Counted from the first letter of the stretch, positions 52,744 through 62,098 are shown. The stretch is DNA of 64,000 bases from Mycolicibacterium sp. BiH015 (GCF_027706845.1 NZ_JAQGCZ010000001.1:558001-622000); one strand, 5' to 3'. Notes: generated by a model not told the origin, from the letters alone. Translations and numbers: made by a program.

Positions 52744-53937
52744 ATGACCTACGACGTCGGCGGTTATGGGCCGGCGGGGCCACCACCCCCGAGCGCGGTA
52801 CCCCCGGGCTATCCGCCACCCGGTTATGGTCCGCCCCCCGGGTGGGGTCCGCCGGCGGGCTACGGTCCACTGCCGGGCTACGGTCCATCGCCCGGCTGGC
52901 AGGCACCGGGATACCCACCCGGTTACGGGGCCCCCGGATATCCCCCGCCCCACGGCCAGCCGCCGGTGATCAAACCCGGCGTCGTTCCGCTTCGCCCGCT
53001 CACGCTGTCGGACATGTTCAACGGCGCCGTGGCCTACGTCCGCGCCAATCCCAAAGCCACACTGGGTCTGACGACGATCGTCGTGGTGATCGCACAGCTC
53101 ATCACGTTGGTGCTGTCGCTTTTTCCCCTCGCCTTCACCAGCGACCTCGCAAGCACTCTCGAGGGCGAGGCCTCTGCGGAGGTGATCATCGGCTGGATGG
53201 CGTCGGCGCTCGCAGGCGCTCTCGCGACGGCCCTGTCGATGACCATCTTGAGCGGGTTGCTCACCGTGGTCATCGGCCGTTCGGTGTTCGGATCGGGTAT
53301 CACGATCGGCGAGGCGTGGCAGCGGCTCAAACCCCGGGTGTGGGCGCTCATCGGGTTTTCGCTGCTCAAGACACTCGCGTTCGTGCTGTGGTTCGCCCTG
53401 GCGGGCGGGCTCATCGTCCTCGCGGTGTCGACCGTAGGCGGCGTCGGAGCGTTCGTCATCGCCGCACCCCTCGTGCTGATCGCGATTCTGGCGGCGATCT
53501 GGGCGTCGGTCATGCTGACCTTCTCGCCGGTGATCATCGTGCTGGAGCGCAGGGACATCATGACGTCGATCACCCGTTCGTTCTCGCTGATCAAGGGCGA
53601 CTTCTGGCGCGTGTTCGGTATCTGGTTGCTCGCTTACATCGTCGCGCAGTTCGTCGCCGGTGCCGTGTCGATCCCGTTCAGCATCGGCAGCCAGGTCGCA
53701 CTGACCGTTTCGGCGACCACGGCGTCGTTCATGCTGTCGCTCGTGCTGGCCTCCGTCGGCGGTGCCATCGGGCAGATCATCACGGGACCTTTCACGGCCG
53801 GGATCGCGGTGCTGCAGTACACCGACCGTCGCATCCGTGCCGAAGCCTTCGACCTTGTCCTGCAGACGGGTGCCTCTGCAGGCCCGTACGCTCCGGCCAA
53901 CTCGACCGACGACCTCTGGCTGACCGGCCCGCGTTGA
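52744..53937 (+). CDS. Pro/Gly/Tyr-rich membrane protein (Rv3689-like)
   Basis: The 397-residue protein begins with a disordered stretch of about 80 residues of GYGPPP-type repeats. Then come about six transmembrane segments and long Ile/Val/Ala-rich stretches with SFSLIKGDFWRVFGIWLLAYI, as in glycerophosphodiester phosphodiesterase-type membrane domains. It opens the conserved block shared with M. tuberculosis Rv3689-Rv3695. It has no catalytic motif and may be a scaffold. Confidence 0.78.
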   Translation: MTYDVGGYGPAGPPPPSAVPPGYPPPGYGPPPGWGPPAGYGPLPGYGPSPGWQAPGYPPGYGAPGYPPPHGQPPVIKPGVVPLRPLTLSDMFNGAVAYVRANPKATLGLTTIVVVIAQLITLVLSLFPLAFTSDLASTLEGEASAEVIIGWMASALAGALATALSMTILSGLLTVVIGRSVFGSGITIGEAWQRLKPRVWALIGFSLLKTLAFVLWFALAGGLIVLAVSTVGGVGAFVIAAPLVLIAILAAIWASVMLTFSPVIIVLERRDIMTSITRSFSLIKGDFWRVFGIWLLAYIVAQFVAGAVSIPFSIGSQVALTVSATTASFMLSLVLASVGGAIGQIITGPFTAGIAVLQYTDRRIRAEAFDLVLQTGASAGPYAPANSTDDLWLTGPR

Positions 53938-53938
53938 C

Positions 53939-54592
53939 GTGTCGACGATAGACATCGACCGGGACGCCGCACACGACGCCGCGCAGTCCGAGCTCGGGAA
54001 GTCGATCTACCCGAAACCGTCGGCGCTCGATCTGATCAGCGACTGGCTGGAGGAGGTGTTGTACCGTCTCACCGCAGGAGCGTCGGACTTCCCGGGGGGC
54101 TGGCTTACCGTGTCGGTCCTGGTGATCCTGGTTGCCGTGGCCATCGTCGTCGCAGTCCGCATCGCCCGGCGTGCCATGCGCAGCAGTCGAAACGACGCAC
54201 CCGCGCTGTTCGGCGATCACATGCTCAGCGCGGCTGAGCATCGTGCGACGGCCGAACGCTTTGCGGCATCGGGAGATTGGGCTCCGGCCATCCGTCATCG
54301 CCTCCGCGCCATCGCGCGCCAGCTGGAGGAGAACGGCGTCCTCGATCCCGTACCCGGGCGCACCGCAACCGAGCTCGCCCGCAGCGCGGGCCGTGCGCTG
54401 CCCAGCCTGGCTGGTGAACTGCGCACCGCTGCAGACATTTTCAACGACGTCACCTACGGCGGCAGGCCCGCAAGCGAGCAGCAATACCGGATGATCGCCG
54501 AGCTGGACGCCAGGCTCGGCAAGCACACCGCGGCGCCCCCCGACGGTGCGGGCGACGTCATCGCCTCCCAGCCGTGGGCCGAGGTGCGATGA
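53939..54592 (+). CDS. DUF4129-domain membrane protein
   Basis: The 217-residue protein has one transmembrane segment at about residues 57-79 (VSVLVILVAVAIVVAV). A cytosolic DUF4129 domain follows (AERFAASGDWAPAIRHRLRAIARQLEE, GRTATELARSAGRALPSLA, ELRTAADIFNDVTYGGR). The GTG start lies one base after the previous stop, and its end overlaps the DUF4350 gene start. DUF4129 is a frequent neighbour of MoxR/DUF58 units and may be part of a membrane complex. Confidence 0.82.
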   Translation: MSTIDIDRDAAHDAAQSELGKSIYPKPSALDLISDWLEEVLYRLTAGASDFPGGWLTVSVLVILVAVAIVVAVRIARRAMRSSRNDAPALFGDHMLSAAEHRATAERFAASGDWAPAIRHRLRAIARQLEENGVLDPVPGRTATELARSAGRALPSLAGELRTAADIFNDVTYGGRPASEQQYRMIAELDARLGKHTAAPPDGAGDVIASQPWAEVR

Positions 54593-55740
54593 GCGCACGC
54601 ACCTCGACAGCGGTCGGGACGACGATCGCGCAGCGGTGGCGCGGCGCACGATGGGTGCTGCTGGCCTTGGCCGCCATCGTCGCTGTCGCCGCGCTGACCA
54701 CGTGGCTGACCGCACCTCGCCCCGGCGGAAGGCTCGACCCGGCGTCGACCGCACCCGAAGGCGTGCACGCGCTGATGGCGTTGCTGCGCGACCACGGCAT
54801 CACCGTCATCGAAGCCGACTCGATCGCCGATGTGGAGCGCGAGGCACGCGACGACACCCTGCTGGTCGCAGCACAGACCTTCCACCTCTTCGACGACGAA
54901 CTGCTGCAACGTCTTTCCGAGCTTCCCGGCGACCGCCTTCTGATCGCGCCCATCGGCAGGACACGCGAAGCGCTGGCCCCGGAGCTGGAGCGCGTGGACA
55001 CCACCGAGTACACCGGCCTGTCGCCAGACTGCGATCTGCGCGAGGCAAACCAGGCGGGCACAGTGCAATTCGGGGTTGCCGATACCTTCGAGGCGAAGGG
55101 CTCCGTACCGGTCACCCGCTGCTACGACGGTGCGCTGACGCGCTACATCGACAACGGGCGCACCGTCACCGTGGTGGGTAGCGACGAGTTCGTCTTGAAC
55201 TCAGGTCTGCTGGACGAGGGCAATGCGGCCCTGGCCATGAACCTGGCCGGCACCCAACCCCGGATGATCTGGTACGCACCGCAGCGCAGCGAGGGTGGTG
55301 AATCCTCCGGGTCGGCCGAGTTCACCGATCTTATTCCGGCCCAGGTGTATTGGATGGTTGTGCAGCTGGCGGTGGGGGTGGCTCTGCTGGCGTGGTGGCG
55401 CGGCAGGCGGGTAGGGCCGCTGGTCGCCGAGCAGTTACCGGTGGTGGTGCGCGCGTCGGAGACCGTCGAAGGCCGCGGCCGGCTGTACCGGTCGCGGCGC
55501 GCCAGGGACATCGCCGCCGAGTCGCTTCGTACGGCGGCGCGGCAACGCATGCTGCCCCGTCTCGGTCTGCACCTGACGGCGTCTCAGTCGGAGGTGATCC
55601 AAGCCGTCGCGGATCGCAGTGGCCTGGACCCCCGGACCGTCGGCCATACCCTGTACGGACAACCGCCGGCGACCGACGCCGATCTGGTGAATCTCGCCCG
55701 CGCACTCGACGACATCGAAAGGCAGGTCGCACAGTCGTGA
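54589..55740 (+). CDS. DUF4350-domain protein
   Basis: The 383-residue protein has a single N-terminal transmembrane segment, then a DUF4350 domain (PEGVHALMALLRDHGITV, DTLLVAAQTFHLFDDELLQRL, VTVVGSDEFVLNSGLL). A second transmembrane segment lies near residue 250, followed by a cytosolic tail. ATGA overlap with DUF4129 and GTGA overlap with MoxR set both ends. Its function is unknown; it belongs to the MoxR-DUF58 system. Confidence 0.83.
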   Translation: MSARTSTAVGTTIAQRWRGARWVLLALAAIVAVAALTTWLTAPRPGGRLDPASTAPEGVHALMALLRDHGITVIEADSIADVEREARDDTLLVAAQTFHLFDDELLQRLSELPGDRLLIAPIGRTREALAPELERVDTTEYTGLSPDCDLREANQAGTVQFGVADTFEAKGSVPVTRCYDGALTRYIDNGRTVTVVGSDEFVLNSGLLDEGNAALAMNLAGTQPRMIWYAPQRSEGGESSGSAEFTDLIPAQVYWMVVQLAVGVALLAWWRGRRVGPLVAEQLPVVVRASETVEGRGRLYRSRRARDIAAESLRTAARQRMLPRLGLHLTASQSEVIQAVADRSGLDPRTVGHTLYGQPPATDADLVNLARALDDIERQVAQS

Positions 55741-56699
55741 CAGAGCCCACCCATCACGAGGCTGCCCGCAACGCGCTGATGGCCCTCCGAGCTGAGATCG
55801 CCAAAGTGGTGGTGGGCCAGGACGCCGTGGTGAGCGGTCTGGTGATCGCCCTGCTGTGCCGCGGGCACGTGCTGCTCGAAGGTGTTCCCGGGGTGGCGAA
55901 GACACTGCTGGTGCGCACCCTGGCTTCGGCGTTGCAGCTGGAGTTCAAGCGGGTCCAGTTCACTCCGGACCTGATGCCCGGCGACGTCACCGGCTCGCTG
56001 GTCTACGACGCACGCACTGCCGAATTCGAGTTCAGGGCGGGTCCGGTGTTCACCAACCTGATGCTGGCCGACGAGATCAACCGCACCCCACCCAAGACGC
56101 AGGCCGCGTTACTGGAGGCGATGGAGGAGCGGCAGGTCAGCGTCGACGGCGAGCCGCGCGCTCTGCCCGACCCGTTCATCGTCGCCGCGACGCAGAACCC
56201 GATCGAGTACGAAGGCACCTATCAGCTTCCCGAGGCGCAGCTCGACAGGTTCCTGCTCAAACTCACTGTGCCGCTGCCGCCGCGTGATCAAGAGATCGCG
56301 ATCCTGACAAGGCATGCGCGCGGTTTCGATCCGCGCGACCTGTCGTTCGTGAAGCCGGTCGCCGGACCTGCGGAGCTGGCCGCGGGCCGCGAAGCCGTCC
56401 GTCAGGTCCTCGTCGCGGAGGAGGTTCTCGGCTACATCGTCGACATCGTCGGCGCGACAAGGCATTCCCCGTCACTGCAGCTCGGGGTGTCGCCGCGTGG
56501 CGCGACGGCACTGCTGGCCACGGCCCGGTCCTGGGCGTGGCTGTCGGGACGGGGTTATGTGACGCCCGACGACGTCAAGGCGATGGCCCGGCCGACGCTG
56601 AGGCACCGCGTGGCGTTGCGGCCGGAGGCCGAGTTGGAGGGAGCCAGCGCCGACGGGGTGATCGAGGGCATCCTGTCCTCGGTTCCCGTGCCGCGGTAG
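55737..56699 (+). CDS. moxR: MoxR-family AAA+ ATPase
   Basis: The 320-residue protein has Walker A EGVPGVAKTLLV, Walker B MLADEINRTPPKTQAALLEAMEE and sensor 1 VAATQNPIEYEGTY, all typical of MoxR ATPases. It probably acts as a chaperone that remodels partner proteins with the DUF58 product. GTG 55737 overlaps the DUF4350 stop, and its stop overlaps the next start. It corresponds to M. tuberculosis moxR2 by position. Confidence 0.93.
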   Translation: MTEPTHHEAARNALMALRAEIAKVVVGQDAVVSGLVIALLCRGHVLLEGVPGVAKTLLVRTLASALQLEFKRVQFTPDLMPGDVTGSLVYDARTAEFEFRAGPVFTNLMLADEINRTPPKTQAALLEAMEERQVSVDGEPRALPDPFIVAATQNPIEYEGTYQLPEAQLDRFLLKLTVPLPPRDQEIAILTRHARGFDPRDLSFVKPVAGPAELAAGREAVRQVLVAEEVLGYIVDIVGATRHSPSLQLGVSPRGATALLATARSWAWLSGRGYVTPDDVKAMARPTLRHRVALRPEAELEGASADGVIEGILSSVPVPR

Positions 56700-58021
56700 T
56701 GGTTCTCACCGGTCGTGCCGGGCTGATCGCACTGCTGTGCGCGCTGCCCGTGGTGCTCTCCCCCAGTCCCGCATCGACTTTCGCGGTGCTGGCGGTTCTG
56801 CTTGCCGCCGCTGTGATCCTGGATGTGGCATTGGCGGGCAGTCCGCGTTCTCTGCGGTTGACCCGAGGAGGGCCGGTGTCGGCCCGGCTCGGACAACCGG
56901 TGGGTGTAGCGCTGACGGTGGACAACGGCGGGCGCGCCCGATTTCGCGGAGTCGTCCGCGACGCCTGGGCGCCGAGCGCCCGCGCCCAGCCCAGGACGCA
57001 CCTGGTCGATATCGCCGCCGGACAGCGGGTTCAACTCGATACCACGCTGCAGCCGGTACGCCGCGGCGATCAGCACTCCGCACTGGTGACCGCGCGATCG
57101 GTCGGCCCGCTCGGGCTCGCCGGGCGGCAGGGCTCGCACCGCGTCCCGTGGCACGTCCGCATCCTGCCGCCGTTCCTGTCGCGTAAACACCTCCCGTCGC
57201 GGCTGGCGCGGCTGCGTGAGCTGGAAGGCATGACGCCGGTGCTGATTCGCGGGCAGGGCACCGAATTCGACTCGCTGCGTGAGTATGTTGTCGGGGACGA
57301 CGTCCGTTCCATCGACTGGCGCGCCACCGCTCGCCGCGCCGATGTGGTGGTGCGGACGTGGCGCCCCGAACGGGACCGGCGGGTACTGATCGTGCTGGAC
57401 ACCGGGCGGACGTCGGCAGGCCGGGTGGGGGTCGATCCGACTGCTCTAGATCCCAGCGGCTGGCCCCGGCTCGATTGGTCGATGGATGCCGCGCTGCTGT
57501 TGGCGGCGTTGGCTGCCCGGGCGGGCGACCACGTTGATTTTCTGGCCCACGACCGGGAGACGCGCGCGGCCGTGGTCAATGCGTCGCGCACCGAGCTGCT
57601 GGCTCATCTGGTGGCGGCGATGACGCCGCTGGAACCGGCACTGGTCGAGTCGGACGCCCGGGCGATGGTCGCCGCGGTTCAGCGCCGGGTGCGACGGCAG
57701 GCGTTGGTGGTGATCCTCACCGATCTCAATGCCTCGGCGATCGACGAGGGTTTGCTCACCGTGCTGCCGCAGCTGACCGCCAAGCATCGGGTGATTGTCG
57801 CGAGCGTCGCGGATCCGCGGGTGGACAAGCTTGCGGCCGGCCGCGCCGACGCCGTCGAGGTGTATGACGCCGCCGCGGCGGAGCGCTCGCGCAACGACCG
57901 CCGGGCCGTCGCATCGCTGCTGCGCAGGATCGGTGTCGATGTCGTCGATGCTCCGCCGGAGGAGCTCGCACCAGACCTCGCCGATCACTACCTGGCGATG
58001 AAAGCAGCGGGCCGCCTGTAG
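56699..58021 (+). CDS. DUF58-domain protein
   Basis: The 440-residue protein has two N-terminal hydrophobic segments and a beta-rich domain. A DUF58 domain follows (EFDSLREYVVGDDVRSIDWRATARR, VVRTWRPERDRRVLIVLDTGRTSAG) and joins a von Willebrand-type fold. The GTG at 56699 overlaps the moxR stop. DUF58 proteins are usual clients or partners of MoxR. The gene ends at an inverted repeat shared with the convergent gene. Confidence 0.9.
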   Translation: MVLTGRAGLIALLCALPVVLSPSPASTFAVLAVLLAAAVILDVALAGSPRSLRLTRGGPVSARLGQPVGVALTVDNGGRARFRGVVRDAWAPSARAQPRTHLVDIAAGQRVQLDTTLQPVRRGDQHSALVTARSVGPLGLAGRQGSHRVPWHVRILPPFLSRKHLPSRLARLRELEGMTPVLIRGQGTEFDSLREYVVGDDVRSIDWRATARRADVVVRTWRPERDRRVLIVLDTGRTSAGRVGVDPTALDPSGWPRLDWSMDAALLLAALAARAGDHVDFLAHDRETRAAVVNASRTELLAHLVAAMTPLEPALVESDARAMVAAVQRRVRRQALVVILTDLNASAIDEGLLTVLPQLTAKHRVIVASVADPRVDKLAAGRADAVEVYDAAAAERSRNDRRAVASLLRRIGVDVVDAPPEELAPDLADHYLAMKAAGRL

Positions 58022-58034
58022 CCGCCATTCCCGC

Positions 58035-58094
58035 GCGAGCAGACACAAACTCGCATGGTTTGGCCTCGATTCGTGCGAGTTTCTGTCTGCTCGC
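58035..58094. terminator. Bidirectional hairpin between convergent genes
   Basis: The arms at 58035-58055 and 58074-58094 match at 20 of 21 positions and begin GCGAGCAGACA. They lie in the 82-bp gap between DUF58 and the convergent SpoIIM gene, so they should end transcription from both sides. The GCGAGCAGAC word resembles a common intergenic hairpin in mycobacterial genomes, from memory. Confidence 0.7.
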
Positions 58095-58103
58095 CGATGC
58101 CTA

Positions 58104-59096
58104 TCAGGCGGTCGGGACCACGTCCGGGGCGTTCTCGATGTCGCCCGTCTCCCCGGCGCGCACGGCCTTGCGGCCGAAGTACACGACATATCCGACAAAC
58201 GCCGCGAAGGCCGCGACGCCGATCAGCACGCGCACGAACGTCGGCAGCGGTGACGGAGTCACGAAACCCTCGATGGCACCGCAGACCAGCAATACCGCCA
58301 CCAGCCCGATCGCCACCGAGATCACCGCGCGCCCCTGCTCGGCCAGTACCTGTCCGCGCGGACGGTCGCCCGGAGAGATCACCGACCAGCCGAGCCGCAT
58401 CCCGACGCCGGCGGCGACGAACACCGCCGTCAGCTCAAGCAGTCCGTGGGGGGTGATCAGCCCGAGGAAGATGTCACCGCGACCCGCCTCGAACATCAGG
58501 CCCGCATTCACGCCGAGGTTGGCAGCGTTCTGAAAAAGGATGTACGGGATGGGAATTCCGAGAAGCACGGCCGTCGCGATACATTGCGCGGTCACCCAGG
58601 CGTTGTTCACCCACACCTGTAATGCGAACGAGGCCGCGGGATGCTCGCTGTAGTAGTTGGCGAATTCGTGGTTGACGATCTGTTCGATCTCACTCGGCGT
58701 CCCGATCGACGCCTGCACCTCGGGGCTGCGCGCGATCCACACCGCGATCACCGCGGCGACGACGTAGAACGCTACGCCCGATGCCACGATCCACCGCCAG
58801 GATCGATACACCACGACGGGGAACGACACCGTCCAGAAGCGCACGAACTCCCGCCACAGGGGTGCGTGGGCGCCGGTCACCACCGCGCGCGCCCGCGCCA
58901 CGAGACCGGACAGCTTGCCCACCAGAACGGCGTCGGTGGACGAGGACCGCACGATCGACAGGTGCGTCGACACTCGCTGGTACAGATCGACGAGCTCATC
59001 GACTTCCGCACCGGTGAGATGCCGCTTGTTCTTCACAAGCTGTTCGAGGCGGTCCCAGGTCGGGCGGTTCGCCAGGACAAACGCATCGACATCCAC
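58104..59096 (-). CDS. SpoIIM-family membrane protein
   Basis: The 330-residue protein has a cytosolic N-terminus (VDVDAFVLANRPTWDRLEQLV), then five or six transmembrane helices with LFQNAANLGVNAGLMFEAG and GLITPHGLLELTAVFVAAGVGMRLGW, which characterise the stage II sporulation M family. Non-sporulating actinobacteria keep it beside RDD and MoxR genes. The start is GTG 59096; a longer ATG-initiated frame is antisense to the divergent RDD gene. Confidence 0.85.
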   Translation of the reverse strand: MDVDAFVLANRPTWDRLEQLVKNKRHLTGAEVDELVDLYQRVSTHLSIVRSSSTDAVLVGKLSGLVARARAVVTGAHAPLWREFVRFWTVSFPVVVYRSWRWIVASGVAFYVVAAVIAVWIARSPEVQASIGTPSEIEQIVNHEFANYYSEHPAASFALQVWVNNAWVTAQCIATAVLLGIPIPYILFQNAANLGVNAGLMFEAGRGDIFLGLITPHGLLELTAVFVAAGVGMRLGWSVISPGDRPRGQVLAEQGRAVISVAIGLVAVLLVCGAIEGFVTPSPLPTFVRVLIGVAAFAAFVGYVVYFGRKAVRAGETGDIENAPDVVPTA

Positions 59097-59124
59097 TCCC
59101 GGGATTTTAGTAGCGTGGCTGGTT

Positions 59125-59991
59125 ATGGTCGGCCAGCAGCAACCCGTGGTGACCGGCGACGCGGTCGTTCTGGAGATCCAGATCGCCCAGCTGCCGGTCC
59201 GAGCGGCGTCGGCATTGATCGACGTCGCCGTCGTCATGCTCGTCTACGTCATCGGCGTGATCCTGTGGGCCGTGACGCTGACCGACATGGATCCGGCGTT
59301 CTCCGCGGCGGTCCTCATCATCTTCACGGTGGTCGCCCTCGTCGGCTATCCCACGGTGTTCGAGACGGCCACCCGAGGTAAGACGCTGGGCAAGATGGCG
59401 TTGGGGTTGCGGGTGGTGTCCGAAGACGGCAGCCCGGAGCGCTTCCGACAGGCCTTGTTCCGCGCACTGTCGGGGGTGATCGAACTCTGGATGCTGACGG
59501 GCGGTCCCGCGGTGCTGTGCAGCCTGCTCTCGCCGACGGGCAAGCGCATCGGGGACATCTTCGCCGGCACCGTCGTCATCAGCGAGCGCGCACCCAAACA
59601 GGCTCCACCCCCGGCGATGCCGCCGCAGCTGGCATGGTGGGCATCGACGCTGCAGCTGTCCGGACTCAGTCCGTCCCAGGCGGAGATCTCTCGCCAATTC
59701 CTGGCACGAGCAACGCAATTGGATCCGCAGGTGCGTGACCAGATGGCGTACCGGATCACCGCCGACGTGGTCGCCCAGATCTCACCGCCGCCACCGCCGG
59801 GAACGCCGCCCGCGATGGTCCTCGCGGCCGTCCTCGCCGAGCGGCACCGCCGCGAGCTGAGCCGTCTGCAGCAGGCCGCGGTTGCGCCGGGACCACCGCC
59901 GCCGCAGTGGTTTCCACCTCCCCCGTCGCCACCGCAGCCTCCTGCGGCACCACCCGCACGTAGCGAGGACGGGTTCGCCCCACCGTCCTGA
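59125..59991 (+). CDS. RDD-family membrane protein
   Basis: The 288-residue protein has an RDD domain (AQLPVRAASALIDVAVVMLVYVIG, ETATRGKTLGKMALGLRVV, SPTGKRIGDIFAGTVVISER) with three to four transmembrane helices. A Pro-rich C-terminal tail ends in PPPPQW-type repeats. RDD proteins are membrane transporter-like or assembly factors. It is divergent from the SpoIIM gene by 28 bp and closes the Rv3689-Rv3695-like block. Confidence 0.87.
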   Translation: MVGQQQPVVTGDAVVLEIQIAQLPVRAASALIDVAVVMLVYVIGVILWAVTLTDMDPAFSAAVLIIFTVVALVGYPTVFETATRGKTLGKMALGLRVVSEDGSPERFRQALFRALSGVIELWMLTGGPAVLCSLLSPTGKRIGDIFAGTVVISERAPKQAPPPAMPPQLAWWASTLQLSGLSPSQAEISRQFLARATQLDPQVRDQMAYRITADVVAQISPPPPPGTPPAMVLAAVLAERHRRELSRLQQAAVAPGPPPPQWFPPPPSPPQPPAAPPARSEDGFAPPS

Positions 59992-60012
59992 CCGTCACAA
60001 GGGCCTACGGCG

Positions 60013-61350
60013 TCAGCCCCACTGATTACCGGCGATCCAGTTCCCGTGGAATCCGTACGGAACCCGTTGGGGGAGCTTGATTCTGGCGACCGGCGGGCCT
60101 GCGAAGTCGGACGCGTCGATGACGACGAGATCGCTGCCGTTGCGGCCGGGGTCGTACACGTAGCCCAGGTACCAGCCGCTGCTCTCGTCGGCTGGTCCCG
60201 ACGTCGACGGCACGAACACCGCCTCACCGGGACCCCCGTCGCTGCCGAAGCGATGCTCCTCGGCCGCCCCGGTCGTGAGATCGTGCCGGACCAGGCTGGC
60301 ATCGCCGACCGAGACGGCGTAGCGCGCGGGAAGCGTCGCGAGACGATCGTCGATCCTCGGGAACTCGACGATCCTGTCGTCGAGCTGGCTCTCCCTCACT
60401 GTGCCGTTGTGCAGGTCGATCGTCCACGTCCACATCACGCCGTCGGCATCGAATCCACCGCTGTGCCGCCATAATTCGGGGTAGCGCACAGCCTGCACCG
60501 TGATCGTGCGCGCATTGTCGTACGCGTTCGCGACGTGAAAGACGTAGCACGGGTCGATCTCGAACCAGCGCACCTCACCGTGCGGGTCGTCGCGGCGCAA
60601 CACGCCCAATCTGGCGCCGTAGTCGTCGTCCCAGCGGTAGGGCATGTCACCCTCGCCCTTGGCCGCGATGTCCACGTTGAACACAATCGGCAGATCCATG
60701 AACACCACGTAGTTCGCCGTGAGCGCGAAGTCATGCATCATCGTCAGTGCGGGGACGTCGAGCGGACGCTCGATGACCAATTCTCCGTTGGCATCTGCCC
60801 GGTGGTAGGTGACATGCGGGGTGAACAGATTGCCGTATCCGAAGAAGTGCAGCTCGCCGGTGGTGGGGCAGATCTTCGGATGCGCGGTCATCGAGTCGAC
60901 GAGCTTGCCACCGAAGTCGTACGCGCCCAACGTTTTCAGGTCGCTGGTGATCTCATACGGCAGTGACGACTCGACCAGGGCCAGCGTTTTACCCGCGTGG
61001 TTGACGACGTGGGTGTTGGCCACGCTCGCCCGCAGGTTGCGCGTTCCGTCCTCGTTGTAGAGCGGGAACGGATCGACGAAGCTGTCGGTGCGCACCCAGC
61101 GATTTCGGTACCACGCCGCGCGCCCGTTCTCGATGCGCACGCCGTGCACCATGCCGTCGCCGGCGAACCAGTGCTGGGTCGCCTGGCGCGGGTTCGGCCC
61201 GTTGCGCAGGTACCAGCCGTCGAGCTCGGCGGGAATGCTGCCCTCGACGGGGAGGTCGAACGCCGTCAGCTCGTCGGCGACAGGTGCGTAGTTGCCGACC
61301 TGGAAGAACTGTCCGGTGCCGAACAAGGTCGAGTCGGTGGTTTCGGTCAT
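60013..61350 (-). CDS. Carotenoid oxygenase family protein
   Basis: The 445-residue protein has the seven-bladed propeller signatures of carotenoid cleavage enzymes and iron-binding histidines in TAHPKIC, MMHDFAL, VFHVANA and GFHGNWIAG. GWYLRNGPNPR and GDGMVHGV are also typical. It cleaves a carotenoid or stilbene-like double bond with oxygen. AGGAGAGG precedes ATG 61350. It is divergent from a PadR gene and probably controlled by it. Natural substrates could come from the carotenoid cluster at 37-42 kb. Confidence 0.9.
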   Translation of the reverse strand: MTETTDSTLFGTGQFFQVGNYAPVADELTAFDLPVEGSIPAELDGWYLRNGPNPRQATQHWFAGDGMVHGVRIENGRAAWYRNRWVRTDSFVDPFPLYNEDGTRNLRASVANTHVVNHAGKTLALVESSLPYEITSDLKTLGAYDFGGKLVDSMTAHPKICPTTGELHFFGYGNLFTPHVTYHRADANGELVIERPLDVPALTMMHDFALTANYVVFMDLPIVFNVDIAAKGEGDMPYRWDDDYGARLGVLRRDDPHGEVRWFEIDPCYVFHVANAYDNARTITVQAVRYPELWRHSGGFDADGVMWTWTIDLHNGTVRESQLDDRIVEFPRIDDRLATLPARYAVSVGDASLVRHDLTTGAAEEHRFGSDGGPGEAVFVPSTSGPADESSGWYLGYVYDPGRNGSDLVVIDASDFAGPPVARIKLPQRVPYGFHGNWIAGNQWG

Positions 61351-61382
61351 GGGCTGGCCTCTCCTGAAGTGGTGCTTCCACA

Positions 61383-61422
61383 CTGACACCCCACAAGTGA
61401 CATGTCAATAGTGGAGTGTCAG
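61383..61422. promoter_or_regulatory. PadR-type operator between carotenoid oxygenase and padR
   Basis: CTGACACCCCAC (61383-61394) and GTGGAGTGTCAG (61411-61422) form a 12-bp inverted repeat with one mismatch. A palindrome TGACATGTCA (61398-61407) lies between them. The site lies within the 125-bp divergent gap and is a strong candidate for control of both genes. Confidence 0.6.
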
Positions 61423-61475
61423 CATCTCGCGCGTCGATAGTCCAGTTCTGGAATGTCGGGCCGTACGATGCCGCC

Positions 61476-62003
61476 ATGAGCCTTCGGATCGCAGCGCTCG
61501 GCCTGCTGGCCGAGGGCCCGGCCAGCGGGTACGACCTGCTCAAGCACTTCGAGAAGTCGATGGCCAACGTGTGGCCGGCAACCCAGAGCCAGCTCTACTC
61601 AGAGCTCAACAAGCTCGCTGCCGGCGGCCTGATCGAAGTCATTGCCGTCGGACCGAGAGGCCGGAAGGAGTATCGGATCACCGACGACGGCCGCGCCGAG
61701 TTGGTGCGGTGGGTGATCAGCCCGCAGGACGATCCGCCCTTCCGCAGCGCGGCGCTCCTGAGGGTTTTCCTGCTGGGGTTGATTCCGATCGAACAGGCGC
61801 GCTCGCATCTGCAGCACATGGCTGAGCACGCCGACAGGGAGATTCGGCGGCTCTCCGAGCTGCGCGACTCGCTCACGTGCGGGCGCGAGGTCGACGCGTC
61901 TGACGAGGACTTTTTCGGCTTCGCGGCGCTCGACTACGGCTTGCGGCTGAACGCGATGCAGGCGCAGTGGGCGCGGTCGGTCATCGACATGCTTGGACGC
62001 TGA
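61476..62003 (+). CDS. PadR-family repressor with C-terminal coiled coil
   Basis: The 175-residue protein starts with the PadR winged helix: LRIAALGLLAEGPASGYDLLKHFE, ATQSQLYSELNKLAAGGLIEV, RKEYRITDDGRAEL. A long helical C-terminal region used for dimerisation follows (the Vir C-type domain of PadR subfamily 1). ATG 61476 was chosen because the fold begins there. It probably represses the divergent carotenoid oxygenase gene and itself. Confidence 0.88.
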   Translation: MSLRIAALGLLAEGPASGYDLLKHFEKSMANVWPATQSQLYSELNKLAAGGLIEVIAVGPRGRKEYRITDDGRAELVRWVISPQDDPPFRSAALLRVFLLGLIPIEQARSHLQHMAEHADREIRRLSELRDSLTCGREVDASDEDFFGFAALDYGLRLNAMQAQWARSVIDMLGR

Positions 62004-62032
62004 TCTCAGCTCTACCGTTGCATCACGATAGT

Positions 62033-62059
62033 TTCCGATATATCGTCTACGTATCGGAA
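62033..62059. promoter_or_regulatory. Operator-like inverted repeat upstream of second padR
   Basis: TTCCGATA (62033-62040) and TATCGGAA (62052-62059) form a perfect 8-bp inverted repeat spaced by 11 bp, with ATATCGTCTACG inside. The stretch is AT-rich and lies 40 bp before the ATG. PadR proteins often bind such ATAT-containing palindromes in their own promoters, so autoregulation is likely. Confidence 0.55.
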
Positions 62060-62098
62060 GCGCAGTCCGTGCTTCCTCTCGAAAGAAGGACACACGAC

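Noticed and set aside
52711..53955. 414-codon minus-strand frame
   Set aside because: It is antisense to the Pro-rich membrane protein and consists mostly of Arg, Asp, His and Gln.
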